Position numbers and translations under genes: made by a program | Shown here: positions 27,246 through 36,195 of the stretch, in pieces | Numbering within the stretch: position 1 is the first letter of the stretch | Layout: each line of letters begins with the position of its first letter | The notes under the pieces: model-generated | Databases searched by the model: none | Told to the model about the DNA's origin: nothing | Seen by the model: the letters and a program-made list of their open reading frames with translations, nothing else | NCBI GenBank assembly: GCA_000432855.1 | Contig: HF990861.1 | Location: forward strand, 10,002-74,001 | Length of the DNA stretch: 64,000 nucleotides | Direction: 5' to 3' | Source: Firmicutes bacterium CAG:822 | GTDB taxonomy: Bacteria > Bacillota_I > Bacilli_A > RF39 > UBA660

Positions 27246-29816
27246 TTAAATATTATCCTTTCTGATTGTTTCAATAATATTTTGCTTATTAATTTTATTC
27301 ATTGAATAACGCATAATAATATACACTAAAATAAATACTGCAAAAATAGAAATAATAGTTGCGGCAAGTGGGAAATGATAACCATAATCCATTTTATTAG
27401 CCGTTGCCAAATATATTAAATATGAACCAATAGTTCCTAAAACAATACCATAAATAAGTGCCTTTACAGAATAAAATATTGTTTCTAAATTAATCATTCG
27501 GTTAAATTCTTTTTTTGTCATTCCAACACTTTTAAGCATTGCAAACTCTTTTTGTCTAAGCTCTAAATTAGATGTTATTGTATTAAATATATTAGTTACC
27601 CCAATCAAAGTAATTACTGCAATAAATCCATATAAGAATATTGCCATAAGTAAATATAATGATTTTTCCGCTTGTGCATTCTCTTCAATATTTACCGCAC
27701 TTAATTCTGGTAACTCTTCATCTATATCTAAGGTAACTTGCGTAGGATTATCTGCTTGAATTGTTAAAATATAAGGTCTAAAATCTAAATCATGATATTC
27801 TTCTTCCGATACAATTAAATATCCGCTAGAATCCCAAAAGTTTTCAAGTCCACTTGGTCTTACATTTGTAACTTCTGAAACATCAATTTTGAGTGGACTA
27901 CCATTATAAGTACCTTTGATTGTCTCATCCTTTTTATAATTATAAATACCGTTTTCCATTCGAACACCTTCAGCATTAATATATGAATAATTATTTACTA
28001 AAACCCCTTTATTTTTCACACTATTATAATCTAAACCTAATTTATCTACATACTCTTTAAAAGATTTTTCATCCATACCAATAATATTCATTTTACGTTT
28101 TTTATCACAATTCATATCAAAAGTATCTTTTCTCTCATCATAACAACCTTGCTCTCTTAACCCCTCTTCTAAAATATTTTTTCCAAAGTCAGTTAATTTA
28201 GACAAATCATCTATCTCCAAATAACCCTCAGATGTAAGAGAACTTTGATATAGCATCGTATAATCATCAGTACCTTCTACTTTTAAAGCATCTTCAAGTT
28301 TTGGTGAATCCTCAAAAGATGATGTTACCATAATATTATAATCAATATTATTATAATATGTATTTGTTACTGAAAATGTATAATACATAAAAGTATTCAT
28401 ACTAATAAATACAAACACACTAAGTGCTAGAGAAATAACCGTTGTTCTATATTTCTTCTTACTTCTTTTTAAATTCTTATAAGCTATTACTCCACCAATA
28501 CCAAATATTTTTTTAATAATAGATGGACTTTTTAACTTTTTCTTATTAATCTTAATATCATCATTACTTCTAATTAAATCTATTGGACTAACCTTACTTG
28601 CTTTCTTAGCTGCTCTAACACTAGAAAAATAAATTGTTACTACCCCAAGTATAACAGACACTAATATAGGAAATAGTGAAATAATACATTTCATTTCCAC
28701 ATTTCTTGTAATAAAATTACCAATTACTGAATTTACAATAATAGTTAAAATAAATACTGCCAAATAACCCACAATAATTCCTATTGGAATACCAACCATA
28801 CCAATCATTAATCCTTCAGTAATAACACTTCTTTTAATTTGTTTTTTTGTTGCTCCCGCACTTGCAAGCATACCATAATTCTTTTTCTTTTCCATCACAG
28901 ATATATCAAAAGAATTTTTAATACAAAATACACTCGTTCCCACAATGATTGTAAGCAAAACTGTAATAAGCGAATAAATCATAGTAGTTGTACCAGAATC
29001 AAACTTTAGCGCTTGCCATCTGAGTAATGAAGCATTAATACTATATTTATCAGTTGCTGTTAGTGAATCATTTGTAAAAGTAGTTCCTAAAATTTCTGAA
29101 AATGTTTTTTCATAACTAGCTGGATTTTTTATACGTATATAAACACTTTGATTTTTATTAGAACTATTTTCTAAACCTAGTGTAAGGCATCCAATTCCAG
29201 GATCTCCATATGGATCTAATTCATAATCTCTATCCATAATACCTACAATAGTAAATGTTCTTTCTTTAGAATTACTTATTAACTCATCTTCATTATATGG
29301 ATTTTCTTTAGTCATAGTGTATCCATCTAACGATTTTCTCACACCATAATTCAAAGAAATAGCCTTACCAATATCATATTTATCCTTATCAAGTAAATAT
29401 AGCTCTTCACTTATCAAAATTTCATCACTATTCTTTGGATATTCTCCATCAAGCAAACCTACTGTTAAATTAGTAAAACTTTTTTCATCATCATAAGAAT
29501 ATAAATGTATATACTGTCTATCTTCATTTTTATCTTCAAAATCAGAATAACCAATATCGCGCAAAACATCTATTTCTTCTATATCACGGTTATTCTCAAA
29601 TACTTTTAAATCATCATTAGTCTGGTTAAAAAGCACAATATGATAATTACCTTTACTTTCTATTTCTGTTTGTACTAATGCATCTTGTAAACTGATAAAC
29701 ATTCCTGCAACCGCACATATTAAAGCAACTGATAATATAATACCTATTAAAGTACCAATACTTCTTTTTTTATTTAAAAGAAGATTTTTAAGCGATAATT
29801 TATTTAAAGCCTTCAT
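27246..29816 (-). CDS. FtsX-family ABC transporter permease (MacB-like, duplicated)
   Basis: An 856-residue permease with two copies of the FtsX unit: a helix at about 17-40, an outer domain, three helices near 280-395 with the loop MEKKKNYGMLASAGATKKQIKR; then a second helix near 455-478, another outer domain, and three helices near 725-845 with LRQKEFAMLKSVGMTKKEF. This is the type linked to antimicrobial peptide or envelope-stress transport in Bacillota. SD AGGAGG. Two bases separate it from the ATPase gene upstream. Confidence 0.88.
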   Translation of the reverse strand: MKALNKLSLKNLLLNKKRSIGTLIGIILSVALICAVAGMFISLQDALVQTEIESKGNYHIVLFNQTNDDLKVFENNRDIEEIDVLRDIGYSDFEDKNEDRQYIHLYSYDDEKSFTNLTVGLLDGEYPKNSDEILISEELYLLDKDKYDIGKAISLNYGVRKSLDGYTMTKENPYNEDELISNSKERTFTIVGIMDRDYELDPYGDPGIGCLTLGLENSSNKNQSVYIRIKNPASYEKTFSEILGTTFTNDSLTATDKYSINASLLRWQALKFDSGTTTMIYSLITVLLTIIVGTSVFCIKNSFDISVMEKKKNYGMLASAGATKKQIKRSVITEGLMIGMVGIPIGIIVGYLAVFILTIIVNSVIGNFITRNVEMKCIISLFPILVSVILGVVTIYFSSVRAAKKASKVSPIDLIRSNDDIKINKKKLKSPSIIKKIFGIGGVIAYKNLKRSKKKYRTTVISLALSVFVFISMNTFMYYTFSVTNTYYNNIDYNIMVTSSFEDSPKLEDALKVEGTDDYTMLYQSSLTSEGYLEIDDLSKLTDFGKNILEEGLREQGCYDERKDTFDMNCDKKRKMNIIGMDEKSFKEYVDKLGLDYNSVKNKGVLVNNYSYINAEGVRMENGIYNYKKDETIKGTYNGSPLKIDVSEVTNVRPSGLENFWDSSGYLIVSEEEYHDLDFRPYILTIQADNPTQVTLDIDEELPELSAVNIEENAQAEKSLYLLMAIFLYGFIAVITLIGVTNIFNTITSNLELRQKEFAMLKSVGMTKKEFNRMINLETIFYSVKALIYGIVLGTIGSYLIYLATANKMDYGYHFPLAATIISIFAVFILVYIIMRYSMNKINKQNIIETIRKDNI

Positions 29817-29818
29817 CT

Positions 29819-30490
29819 TTAGTCCTCCTGAATTATCTTTCCATCTTCAATTTGAATAATTCTATCAGCTTGCTGAGCAATTTCCATATTGTGAGTAATC
29901 ATAATAATTGTTTGGTTATATTCTTTGTTAGATTTTTTCAATAATGAAACAATCTCATCACTTGACTTTGAATCCAAATTTCCTGTAGGTTCATCAGCTA
30001 AAATGATTGCTGGATTAGTAATCAAAGCTCTTCCAATAGAAACTCTTTGTTGCTGTCCCCCTGAAAGCTCATTAGGTAAATGATCTTTTCTATATTCTAA
30101 ACCTAATAATTTTAATAATTGTTTTAACTGCTTCTTATCTGCTTTTCTATTATCTAATTCAAGAGGTAATGTTATATTCTCTTCCACATTCAATATAGGA
30201 ATCAAATTATAAAATTGATAAATTAAACCTATTTGCCTTCTTCGAAAAATAGCTAGTTTATCATCATTCATTTCATAAATATTTTTACCATTAATATAAA
30301 CTTTTCCTTTAGTCGGTCTGTCTACTCCCCCAACTAAATGAAGAAGTGTTGATTTACCAGACCCACTTGCTCCTACAATCGCCACAAATTCCCCTTTTTC
30401 AACTGAAAAAGATACATTATCCAAAGCAACAACCTTATTCTCACCTTTACCATAAACTTTTGAAAGATTCTCGGCTCTTAATATTTCCAT
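29819..30490 (-). CDS. ABC transporter ATPase, LolD/MacB class
   Basis: A 223-residue ATPase: Walker A GASGSGKST near residue 39, QFYNLIPILNVEENI Q-loop, signature LSGGQQQRV near residue 142, Walker B IILADEPTGNLDS, and switch His in ITHN. SD AGGGAGGAAG before the ATG. It leads the operon of transporter plus two-component pair; the promoter region at 30510-30550 holds paired TGACA repeats. Confidence 0.9.
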   Translation of the reverse strand: MEILRAENLSKVYGKGENKVVALDNVSFSVEKGEFVAIVGASGSGKSTLLHLVGGVDRPTKGKVYINGKNIYEMNDDKLAIFRRRQIGLIYQFYNLIPILNVEENITLPLELDNRKADKKQLKQLLKLLGLEYRKDHLPNELSGGQQQRVSIGRALITNPAIILADEPTGNLDSKSSDEIVSLLKKSNKEYNQTIIMITHNMEIAQQADRIIQIEDGKIIQED

Positions 30491-30531
30491 ATTTCTTCCT
30501 CCCTTTTGATTACATTATATAATAACTAAAA

Positions 30532-30547
30532 TGACAAGTAAGTGACA
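30532..30547. promoter_or_regulatory. Direct TGACA repeat, possible response-regulator site
   Basis: TGACA at 30532-30536 and again at 30543-30547, 11 bases apart start to start, just upstream of a minus-strand TATAAT (30514-30519). OmpR-family regulators bind repeats spaced about one helical turn. Inference only. Confidence 0.4.
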
Positions 30548-30590
30548 TTTTAAAATAAAATTTAAAAAGACTAGTAAACATATTACTAAT

Positions 30591-30989
30591 CTATCTTCTC
30601 TCCATATCCCCATATTTATAAATATAACTTTGTAATTTATCCTCACCCACTTTATCAATACTAAAACCTATATTATCAGTATCCTTGCAGTAAATTGTAT
30701 AATTTGTTCCATCTGGAAAAGTATTATAATATTCAATTTTATACATCGAATCACAATAATTAATGCCCGTCATATTATCTGTTTCTTCATTTAAAAGACT
30801 CATAATCTCATCTTTATTTTGATTATTAATATCCACATAATAATAATATTTTTTAGATAAATCTTCGCCAAGCGCTTTAAATGAAAAATATATACTTAAA
30901 CAAATAAACACAATTACTAAGATTACTACAATAATAATAAAATTATACATCTTTCCTTTAGTTTTTATCTCATCTTCATTAAATTCCAT
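30591..30989 (-). CDS. Small membrane-anchored protein, unrecognised
   Basis: A 132-residue protein: a short inner N-terminus, one hydrophobic helix at about 13-35, and a polar outer domain with two cysteines (GINYCDSMYKI and YTIYCKDTDN) that could form a disulfide. SD AGGAGAG. It is 8 bases downstream of the 260-aa gene and likely co-transcribed with it and the VanZ gene. No family recognised. Confidence 0.6.
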   Translation of the reverse strand: MEFNEDEIKTKGKMYNFIIIVVILVIVFICLSIYFSFKALGEDLSKKYYYYVDINNQNKDEIMSLLNEETDNMTGINYCDSMYKIEYYNTFPDGTNYTIYCKDTDNIGFSIDKVGEDKLQSYIYKYGDMERR

Positions 30990-30997
30990 AATCTCTC

Positions 30998-31780
30998 CTA
31001 ATTTAAAATTACCTCATCCGCATAATCTGCTAAATAATTATCCTCTAAAATTAACTTACCATCCACAATTTCAAATACCGAAATTGAAGGAATATCAACA
31101 TCATCAGCTTTTGAAGTAATTTTATCACGAGTATAATATAATTTATCACCTTTAATCTCGTACGTCCCACTAGACTTTTCTATTTCTTTTCTTGAAACAT
31201 ATCTCCAATCATCAGTAGGTGTTAAATATTCTACAGTCACATCAGCAGTAAAATTTCCATTATCATCATAACTATCAACAAATGACATTCTAAGCATCGG
31301 TTTAAATTCTTGATCAGGTGAAAGAGTGAAACTATTACCCATCGCATGAATACTAAGCATACTACCTAATTTTTTAGAATATTCTTCCGCCTTTTTTACA
31401 AAACAATAATTTCCATATCTCACATCATAAGTAATCGTATTATACAAAATATTATTTTTTATAGAATAATTAATTACTGTAAAATTATTATCCTTATCAT
31501 AATAATAAGTTGTATCATTACATTTAACTTTTTTCAATGTGTTTAAATAATCCTTCACTTCTTTTTTTAAAACATTATTACCCCTAACATTTTTATATGA
31601 ATAACTTCTATCATTTTCTCTACCAAGAAAAGACAACCTTGGAACACCCAATATCACCGTTTGTTTACCATCGCTCAAATCATAAGTAAAGCTTTTTTTA
31701 ATAAAACCAAATGGTATCATTCTAAAAATCAAATATAAAACTAGCAAAACAACCACTATAATTAATATTTTTCTTTTCAT
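30998..31780 (-). CDS. Membrane-anchored extracytoplasmic protein, unrecognised
   Basis: A 260-residue protein with an N-terminal helix (residues 5-22) and a mostly beta outer domain. Two cysteines (LKKVKCNDTTYYYD and RYGNYCFVKKAEE) are visible. No lipobox. It lies between the VanZ-domain gene and the 132-aa gene with gaps of 8 and 19 bases, suggesting one operon of envelope proteins. Function unknown. Confidence 0.6.
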   Translation of the reverse strand: MKRKILIIVVVLLVLYLIFRMIPFGFIKKSFTYDLSDGKQTVILGVPRLSFLGRENDRSYSYKNVRGNNVLKKEVKDYLNTLKKVKCNDTTYYYDKDNNFTVINYSIKNNILYNTITYDVRYGNYCFVKKAEEYSKKLGSMLSIHAMGNSFTLSPDQEFKPMLRMSFVDSYDDNGNFTADVTVEYLTPTDDWRYVSRKEIEKSSGTYEIKGDKLYYTRDKITSKADDVDIPSISVFEIVDGKLILEDNYLADYADEVILN

Positions 31781-31799
31781 CTTAAACCTCTCTAAAAAA

Positions 31800-33116
31800 C
31801 TATTCCAAACTATACTCTACATTCATATCATCATCAACTATAATTTTTACCTTTTTAGTCATTACTGTGATTTTACCACTCGCATCTGTAAACTCAAAAT
31901 CAATATTCATAACTCTTTCCCCACTATTTTTTGGAATAATATTTACCTCAAAATTCAAATTATACCCATCGGTAGACTTATCAGTTAAAACTAATTTAGC
32001 TATATCTGACTCCACATCACTAGGACCAAAATAACTATTACCAATTTCATTATTTACACTCAAATTAAAATGTGGATATTTATTTTGGGCTTTATAATCA
32101 ATATCACTATAATCAAAAACAGTTAAAAGCATACCAATATCATAATTATATTTTGAATCATCCAAAAACTCTTTAACTTGAAACCTATCCTCATTATTAA
32201 CAATCAAATAAAATTCATTATTATCATAACATTCAAAATAATATTTATAAATCTCATTTTCATAAAACAAATTATTACTAGTGCATTCATCATTGTATTC
32301 AAAAGTTATATTTGGATGATTTATTTTGTCATACTCTTCATAATTCTTGTCATATAACATATTTCTGTATTTTATAAGTCCTATAAAAAGACAAACAACA
32401 ATTAATACAAACAAACCCATTTTAATATAAGACTTTCTACTTATCTTATTGTGCTGAAGTAAAAATATATTATGAATCAAATCATCAACACTCCGAACCT
32501 TTAAAATTAAATAAGCTAAAACAGCTCCAGATAAATTAAGAATCAAATCATCAACATCAAATCTACCAGAACCAGTAACTAACTGTAAAAACTCTATTCC
32601 AAGTATCATCAATACCATAGTAATAACAAAATATCTAAATTTATTTTGCTTCTTAAATAAAAGTGGTAAAAAGAAAGCCATTGGCATAAAAGCACACACA
32701 TTACCAAATAAATTAAGCATTACCTGACTTGTCGAATACATACTATCAAACTTTTGAATAAATGTCATAATCGTTTCAAATGGCATCAAATTAACGCGTT
32801 CTTCTAAATTAGTAAATCCTTGAAAATTAAAACCATTTCTAAGCCACAAACTATCAAATAAAGTAAGTGTTATAAGTAAAACTAAATATAAAACAAAATA
32901 CACATATAAATTTATCTTCATCGGTTTATTATTTTCGTAATACTTTGATAAACAAAAACCACCAACATACATAAAAGAGGCCATAACGCACATTAAACCA
33001 AGTCTAGCCATTTCTGTCATCTGAACTCTAAATTCCATCATTAAATAAAATAGTAATATCAAAATAGCTATCGTATAACCTATAATTCCCAAAACCAAAT
33101 ACTTTCTTTTTCTCAT
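31800..33116 (-). CDS. VanZ-domain membrane protein with extra C-terminal domain
   Basis: About 438 residues. Helices near 5-25, 35-55 and 70-88 precede a VanZ segment (VNLMPFETIMTFIQKF, VMLNLFGNVCAFMPMAFFLP, LGIEFLQLVTGSGRFDVDDL). A further helix near 235-252 is followed by a polar, beta-rich C-terminal domain of about 180 residues not found in plain VanZ. The ATG at 33116 follows SD AAAGTGGG; a TTG 18 bases upstream is less likely. Member of the 33770-30591 operon. Confidence 0.75.
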   Translation of the reverse strand: MRKRKYLVLGIIGYTIAILILLFYLMMEFRVQMTEMARLGLMCVMASFMYVGGFCLSKYYENNKPMKINLYVYFVLYLVLLITLTLFDSLWLRNGFNFQGFTNLEERVNLMPFETIMTFIQKFDSMYSTSQVMLNLFGNVCAFMPMAFFLPLLFKKQNKFRYFVITMVLMILGIEFLQLVTGSGRFDVDDLILNLSGAVLAYLILKVRSVDDLIHNIFLLQHNKISRKSYIKMGLFVLIVVCLFIGLIKYRNMLYDKNYEEYDKINHPNITFEYNDECTSNNLFYENEIYKYYFECYDNNEFYLIVNNEDRFQVKEFLDDSKYNYDIGMLLTVFDYSDIDYKAQNKYPHFNLSVNNEIGNSYFGPSDVESDIAKLVLTDKSTDGYNLNFEVNIIPKNSGERVMNIDFEFTDASGKITVMTKKVKIIVDDDMNVEYSLE

Positions 33117-33143
33117 TTTAAAACCCACTTTCAAAATAATACA

Positions 33144-33758
33144 TTAATTATAAAATTCATTTAATATATTTGCTAAAACCTTTGGACACTCCTCATTTAT
33201 AATATGTGAAGCTTTTTCAATAATCTTTAACTCTGAATTTTTAATATGTTTAGCTAAATAATATGCGGACTTAATATTTGCCTTATCTTTCTCACCACAT
33301 ATTATTAAAGTTTTACATTTAATCTCCGAAACCCTACCACTAAAATCCAAATTTTTCATAGACTTACCTAAAATAAAAGTATCTTTCTTATTAAAAGCCA
33401 TACTATCAAACATTGATTTAGGCAAAAATCTAAAAATAATATTTTGAATTCCAAACATAAATTTAGGCACTTTATATGGTGTTCCAATTAGTACCAGTGA
33501 ATTAACTTTATCTGGAAAATCCAACGCATAATTTAAAGCTAAAATACCCCCTAATGAAAGACCACATAAATCTACTTTTCCTGAAACCTTATTACAGTAT
33601 TCTATAAATGCAAAATACAAATTATCATAACTAGCCTTCTTACCATTCAAAATCAAAGATAAATCTGGAAGCAAAACATCATCGCTATTCATATATTTAA
33701 TTGTCTCATTATAGCTATCAGCCTTATGACCAGATCCATGAATTAATATTTTTTTCAT
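33144..33758 (-). CDS. Alpha/beta hydrolase
   Basis: A cytoplasmic hydrolase of about 204 residues. Seen: ILIHGSGHKADS (HG oxyanion strand), nucleophile GLSLGG near residue 75, Asp in ICGEKDKAN, and His in KASHIINEE. This is a full triad; substrate cannot be inferred. The ATG at 33758 follows SD GGGAGG. It opens the operon with the VanZ protein and two anchored proteins. Confidence 0.8.
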   Translation of the reverse strand: MKKILIHGSGHKADSYNETIKYMNSDDVLLPDLSLILNGKKASYDNLYFAFIEYCNKVSGKVDLCGLSLGGILALNYALDFPDKVNSLVLIGTPYKVPKFMFGIQNIIFRFLPKSMFDSMAFNKKDTFILGKSMKNLDFSGRVSEIKCKTLIICGEKDKANIKSAYYLAKHIKNSELKIIEKASHIINEECPKVLANILNEFYN

Positions 33759-33957
33759 ATAACCTCCCAAACTTTATAATAAAATCACCCTAACAAAAGC
33801 TTTTAAATATCTGATACAATTATAATATTTTAATGCCCTTATATCTACCATTTAAAGATGGAAATATGTCACCCAAACATAACATTTTAATATTTTCCCC
33901 TACTTCTATAAAATATTATAACAGAAAAAAATCTGTGTACCAATATAACACCACTAG

Positions 33958-33986
33958 TTGTCTTAAAGTTAAAAATGTGTTACAAT
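33958..33986 (+). promoter_or_regulatory. Promoter of antisense RNA 1
   Basis: TTGTCT (33958-33963), 17 bases, TACAAT (33981-33986). The same spacing and boxes occur in copy 3. Confidence 0.7.
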
Positions 33987-33992
33987 GTATAT

Positions 33993-34112
33993 AGATGAGA
34001 GAAATCTCATATAATAAAAAGGAACATTCAATACTTCTATGTTGGATGTTGCCATATATTTTATGGTTATCACCTAAATCATAGTAGCTAATGAGTTAGG
34101 TGATTTTCTTTT
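33993..34112 (+). ncRNA. Candidate type I antitoxin RNA 1
   Basis: About 120 nt with no credible ORF. Three hairpins: ATGAGA/TCTCAT; AACATTCAA/TTGGATGTT; and terminator ATCACCTAA/TTAGGTGAT with a T run. Two stretches match the leader of the converging peptide mRNA in antisense: GAACATTC (8 bases) and ATCACCTAA against TTGGGTGAT (one G-U). Its 3' end overlaps the 3' end of the peptide gene. This layout is that of Fst/par RNA II; the sequence itself is unfamiliar to me. Confidence 0.7.
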
Positions 34113-34197
34113 ATATCAGTACTACTAATAGTATTAATAATAAAAGGAAGATAATAATTACTAAAGATAAAATTAAAAAATCTTTCTTGTTCATCAT
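34111..34197 (-). CDS. Hydrophobic small peptide 1 (candidate type I toxin)
   Basis: A 28-residue peptide, MMNKKDFLILSLVIIIFLLL then LILLVVLI, one transmembrane segment after a charged N-terminus. SD AAAGGGGG lies 5 bases before the ATG. The SD is partly sequestered by a leader stem (CTTTTCTT with AAGAAAGG). Promoter: TTGCGT (34285-34290), 17 bases, TATACT (34262-34267). Size, hydrophobicity and converging RNA fit a membrane-active type I toxin. It shares KDFLI with copy 2. Confidence 0.7.
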   Translation of the reverse strand: MMNKKDFLILSLVIIIFLLLLILLVVLI

Positions 34198-34261
34198 ATC
34201 GCCCCCTTTCTTAAAAAAGAAAAGTGGCAATCACCCAACTATTGAACATTCTTTACATATA

Positions 34262-34290
34262 AGTATAACGAATAGTTATATAAAACGCAA
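34262..34290 (-). promoter_or_regulatory. Promoter of peptide gene 1
   Basis: Minus-strand TTGCGT, 17-base spacer, TATACT. Predicted start near 34255 gives a 58-nt leader. The identical arrangement (TTGCAT, 17, TATACT) is at 36451-36479. Confidence 0.7.
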
Positions 34291-34301
34291 TATATTTCAA
34301 A

Positions 34302-34333
34302 AAAAAACGTGCAAAACAAATGCACATTTTTTT
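34302..34333. terminator. Bidirectional terminator between locus 1 and XRE gene
   Basis: ACGTGCA, loop, TGCACAT with A/T runs on both sides; duplicated at 36494-36522. Confidence 0.7.
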
Positions 34334-34345
34334 AATAATTAAATA

Positions 34346-34795
34346 CTACTTTTTATCTTTCCACTCATGATATAAAATATCTTTTAAAACAAGCATACTA
34401 TCTAACTTACTATATCCATAGTTAGTAGCTAAACTATCCAATAATTGTCTTATTATTCTCGCATATTTTTCCACATCCACTAAAGATGGATAATCAAGTA
34501 ATACTGGATACTTTTTACCCCAAGCATTAGTCCAGTTGATTTTAGATTCTATTTTTTCATCAGTATTTTTAATAACATCCTCGATTTCTTTTAATTCAAT
34601 ATCAAAACCAATCAATTCATCCAATGATAAATTATAAAGTTTAGAAAGCCTTTTAGCTTGATAAATATCTGGTAAAGTTTCATTTGTTTCCCATTTAGAA
34701 ATAGTCTGTCTACTCACCCCTAATTTTTCAGCTACCCTCTCTTGCGATAAACCACATTTCTTTCTAGCATCCACTAAACTTTTTCCTAAATTCAT
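34346..34795 (-). CDS. XRE-family HTH regulator
   Basis: A 149-residue soluble regulator. Residues 1-60 form an HTH (LSQERVAEKLGVSRQTISKW); the C-terminal half (KINWTNAWGKKYPVLLDYPS and MLVLKDILYHEWKDKK) is helical and unrecognised. The ATG at 34795 follows SD GAGGTGA; the 13 upstream codons precede that SD. It is a relative of the XRE protein at 15686 but lacks its membrane helix. Confidence 0.78.
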   Translation of the reverse strand: MNLGKSLVDARKKCGLSQERVAEKLGVSRQTISKWETNETLPDIYQAKRLSKLYNLSLDELIGFDIELKEIEDVIKNTDEKIESKINWTNAWGKKYPVLLDYPSLVDVEKYARIIRQLLDSLATNYGYSKLDSMLVLKDILYHEWKDKK

Positions 34796-34891
34796 TATTC
34801 TCACCTCAAAAATAAATATATCACATAAAGGCACTTATTTCTATCAACAACAATTTGAATTTTTGCCCGCATTAATAACACTTAAAAAAAT

Positions 34892-35428
34892 TCATAAACA
34901 TATCAAAATTAATAAATCTATTATTAAAGTTAGTATCCCTGATATAAACATCAACCAAAAGAAAATTTTCTTATTAGAGTATCTTAAAACATAAGCGATT
35001 TGGGGATTATCTGGATCATAAAAAACATCTAATTTAGAATTAACTGGATATAACTCTTGAATAGGATTTTTATATACTCCACCAAAAGAATTTAAAGATC
35101 TATTAATCCTCAAAATTCCATTCTCTTCTTTATATTCCACCTCATTTTTACTAAAAGGTGTGCTTACTGTCTTTTCAATAACCCATTTATACTCAGGGCC
35201 TTTAATCTTATACTCTTTTCCGCAGGCCTTATAATAAACAATAGGCAAATGAACACCAGAATAACTTACCGTCGTATATCTTTTAACTATTCCCTCTGTT
35301 TTAGACGTGCATCTTTTTTCCATAATTAAATACTTGTAAAATAACTTAAAAGCTAAAATAATTAATACTAAACCACCAATAGATAAAAATATACCAAACA
35401 CTAATTTAATAATTTCAATCTCACTCAT
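34892..35428 (-). CDS. DUF3592-like membrane protein
   Basis: A 178-residue protein with helices at about 8-30 and 155-177 and an intervening polar beta domain containing PIVYYKACGKEYKIKG, YPVNSKLDVFYDPDNPQIAYV: the DUF3592 pattern. Function unknown. It is 24 bases downstream of a 62-residue two-helix protein gene and probably co-transcribed. Confidence 0.65.
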   Translation of the reverse strand: MSEIEIIKLVFGIFLSIGGLVLIILAFKLFYKYLIMEKRCTSKTEGIVKRYTTVSYSGVHLPIVYYKACGKEYKIKGPEYKWVIEKTVSTPFSKNEVEYKEENGILRINRSLNSFGGVYKNPIQELYPVNSKLDVFYDPDNPQIAYVLRYSNKKIFFWLMFISGILTLIIDLLILICL

Positions 35429-35452
35429 TTTATCACTTCCATAAATAAAGTA

Positions 35453-35641
35453 TTATTTTTCTTTTGAAACATAAATAATAAGCATAATAATTCCAATTAA
35501 ACTAATTCCCACTGAAAGACCTAGAAGTAATCCTGATGTAAATTCACCAAAAGAACTTTCACTATAGCCAAAAAATATATAAACCAAATATAAAATATTA
35601 CCTAAAATAACTAAAGATACTCCACCTTTTAATTTTTTCAT
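35453..35641 (-). CDS. Small two-helix membrane protein
   Basis: A 62-residue protein with two helices (about 7-27 and 36-57) and KEK at the end. SD GGAGG lies before the ATG. Next to the DUF3592-like gene, same strand. No family recognised. Confidence 0.55.
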   Translation of the reverse strand: MKKLKGGVSLVILGNILYLVYIFFGYSESSFGEFTSGLLLGLSVGISLIGIIMLIIYVSKEK

Positions 35642-35780
35642 CTAAAACCTCCATATTAAATCCTACTACTTAAATTATACACTAAAACCCCAATAACATA
35701 AATATAAAATTATAATATAATATTAATTTAAAATAAAACTTAAGTTTCCCATAAAGTTAAAAATGTGTTACAATGTATAT

Positions 35781-35889
35781 AGATGAGAGAAATCTCATAT
35801 AATAAAAAAGGAACGTTCAATACTGCAATGTTGGGCGGTGCCAAAAAATTGGATCACCTAATCACAGATGTGTTAGGTGAGTTCTTTTA
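35781..35889 (+). ncRNA. Candidate type I antitoxin RNA 2
   Basis: Homologue of the RNAs at 33993 and 36196: same TACAAT box (35769-35774), ATGAGA/TCTCAT hairpin, GTTCAA/TTGGGC stem, and terminator ATCACCTAA/TTAGGTGA. The -35 box is weakened (TTCCCA instead of TTGTCT). It overlaps the 3' end of the peptide-2 frame. Confidence 0.55.
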
Positions 35890-35964
35890 TATTAATGTTA
35901 TTAATAATAGCGACAATAAAAAGAAGATGACAATTACTAAAGCGAAGATTAAAAAATCTTTCAT
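35887..35964 (-). pseudogene. Hydrophobic small peptide 2, probably decayed
   Basis: A 25-residue frame MKDFLIFALVIVIFFLLS then LLLITLI, clearly related to peptide 1. But the good SD (AAAGGAG, about 35996-36002) leads to an ATG in a different frame (MSKHLSLDERF), and the ATG of the hydrophobic frame has no SD. The leader also no longer matches its antisense RNA. A frameshift or replacement of the 5' part is likely. It could still be made by internal initiation. Confidence 0.5.
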
Positions 35965-36026
35965 CCAATGATAGATGCTTAGACATAATTCATTCTCCTT
36001 TCGATTAAGCACCATCAGTGGTTGTT

Positions 36027-36085
36027 ATTATACTGTTTTACAGGGTAAATGCAACTTCTTATATTTTCCCAGTTAAATGCAACTT
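36027..36085 (-). promoter_or_regulatory. Promoter and repeats upstream of peptide 2
   Basis: Minus-strand TTGCAT (36049-36054), 16 bases, TATAAT (36027-36032). TAAATGCAACTT occurs at 36046-36057 and again at 36074-36085 (28 bases apart), a possible operator pair. The sequence differs from the matching region of copies 1 and 3. Confidence 0.5.
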
Positions 36086-36160
36086 TGTTTACTTTTAGGG
36101 TTGCGTTTAGTTTTACATCTTACCACTATATACCATATTAACCTAAAATAAAATTTAAGT

Positions 36161-36189
36161 TTGTCTTAAAATTAAAAATGTGTTACAAT
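36161..36189 (+). promoter_or_regulatory. Promoter of antisense RNA 3
   Basis: TTGTCT (36161-36166), 17 bases, TACAAT (36184-36189). Confidence 0.7.
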
Positions 36190-36195
36190 GTATAT

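Larger units (their letters stand above)
33958..34334. repeat. Copy 1 of a repeated type I toxin-antitoxin-like unit
   Basis: A unit of about 370 bases shared with 36161-36522 and, in its left half, with 35755-35890. Shared parts in order: plus-strand promoter and RNA, a converging minus-strand hydrophobic peptide gene, the peptide gene promoter, and a hairpin with GTGCA/TGCAC arms. Confidence 0.8.

Noticed and set aside
35783..35971. Plus-strand 62-codon ORF
   Set aside because: It runs through the hairpins of antisense RNA 2 and the peptide-2 frame; the corresponding frames are not open in the other two copies.
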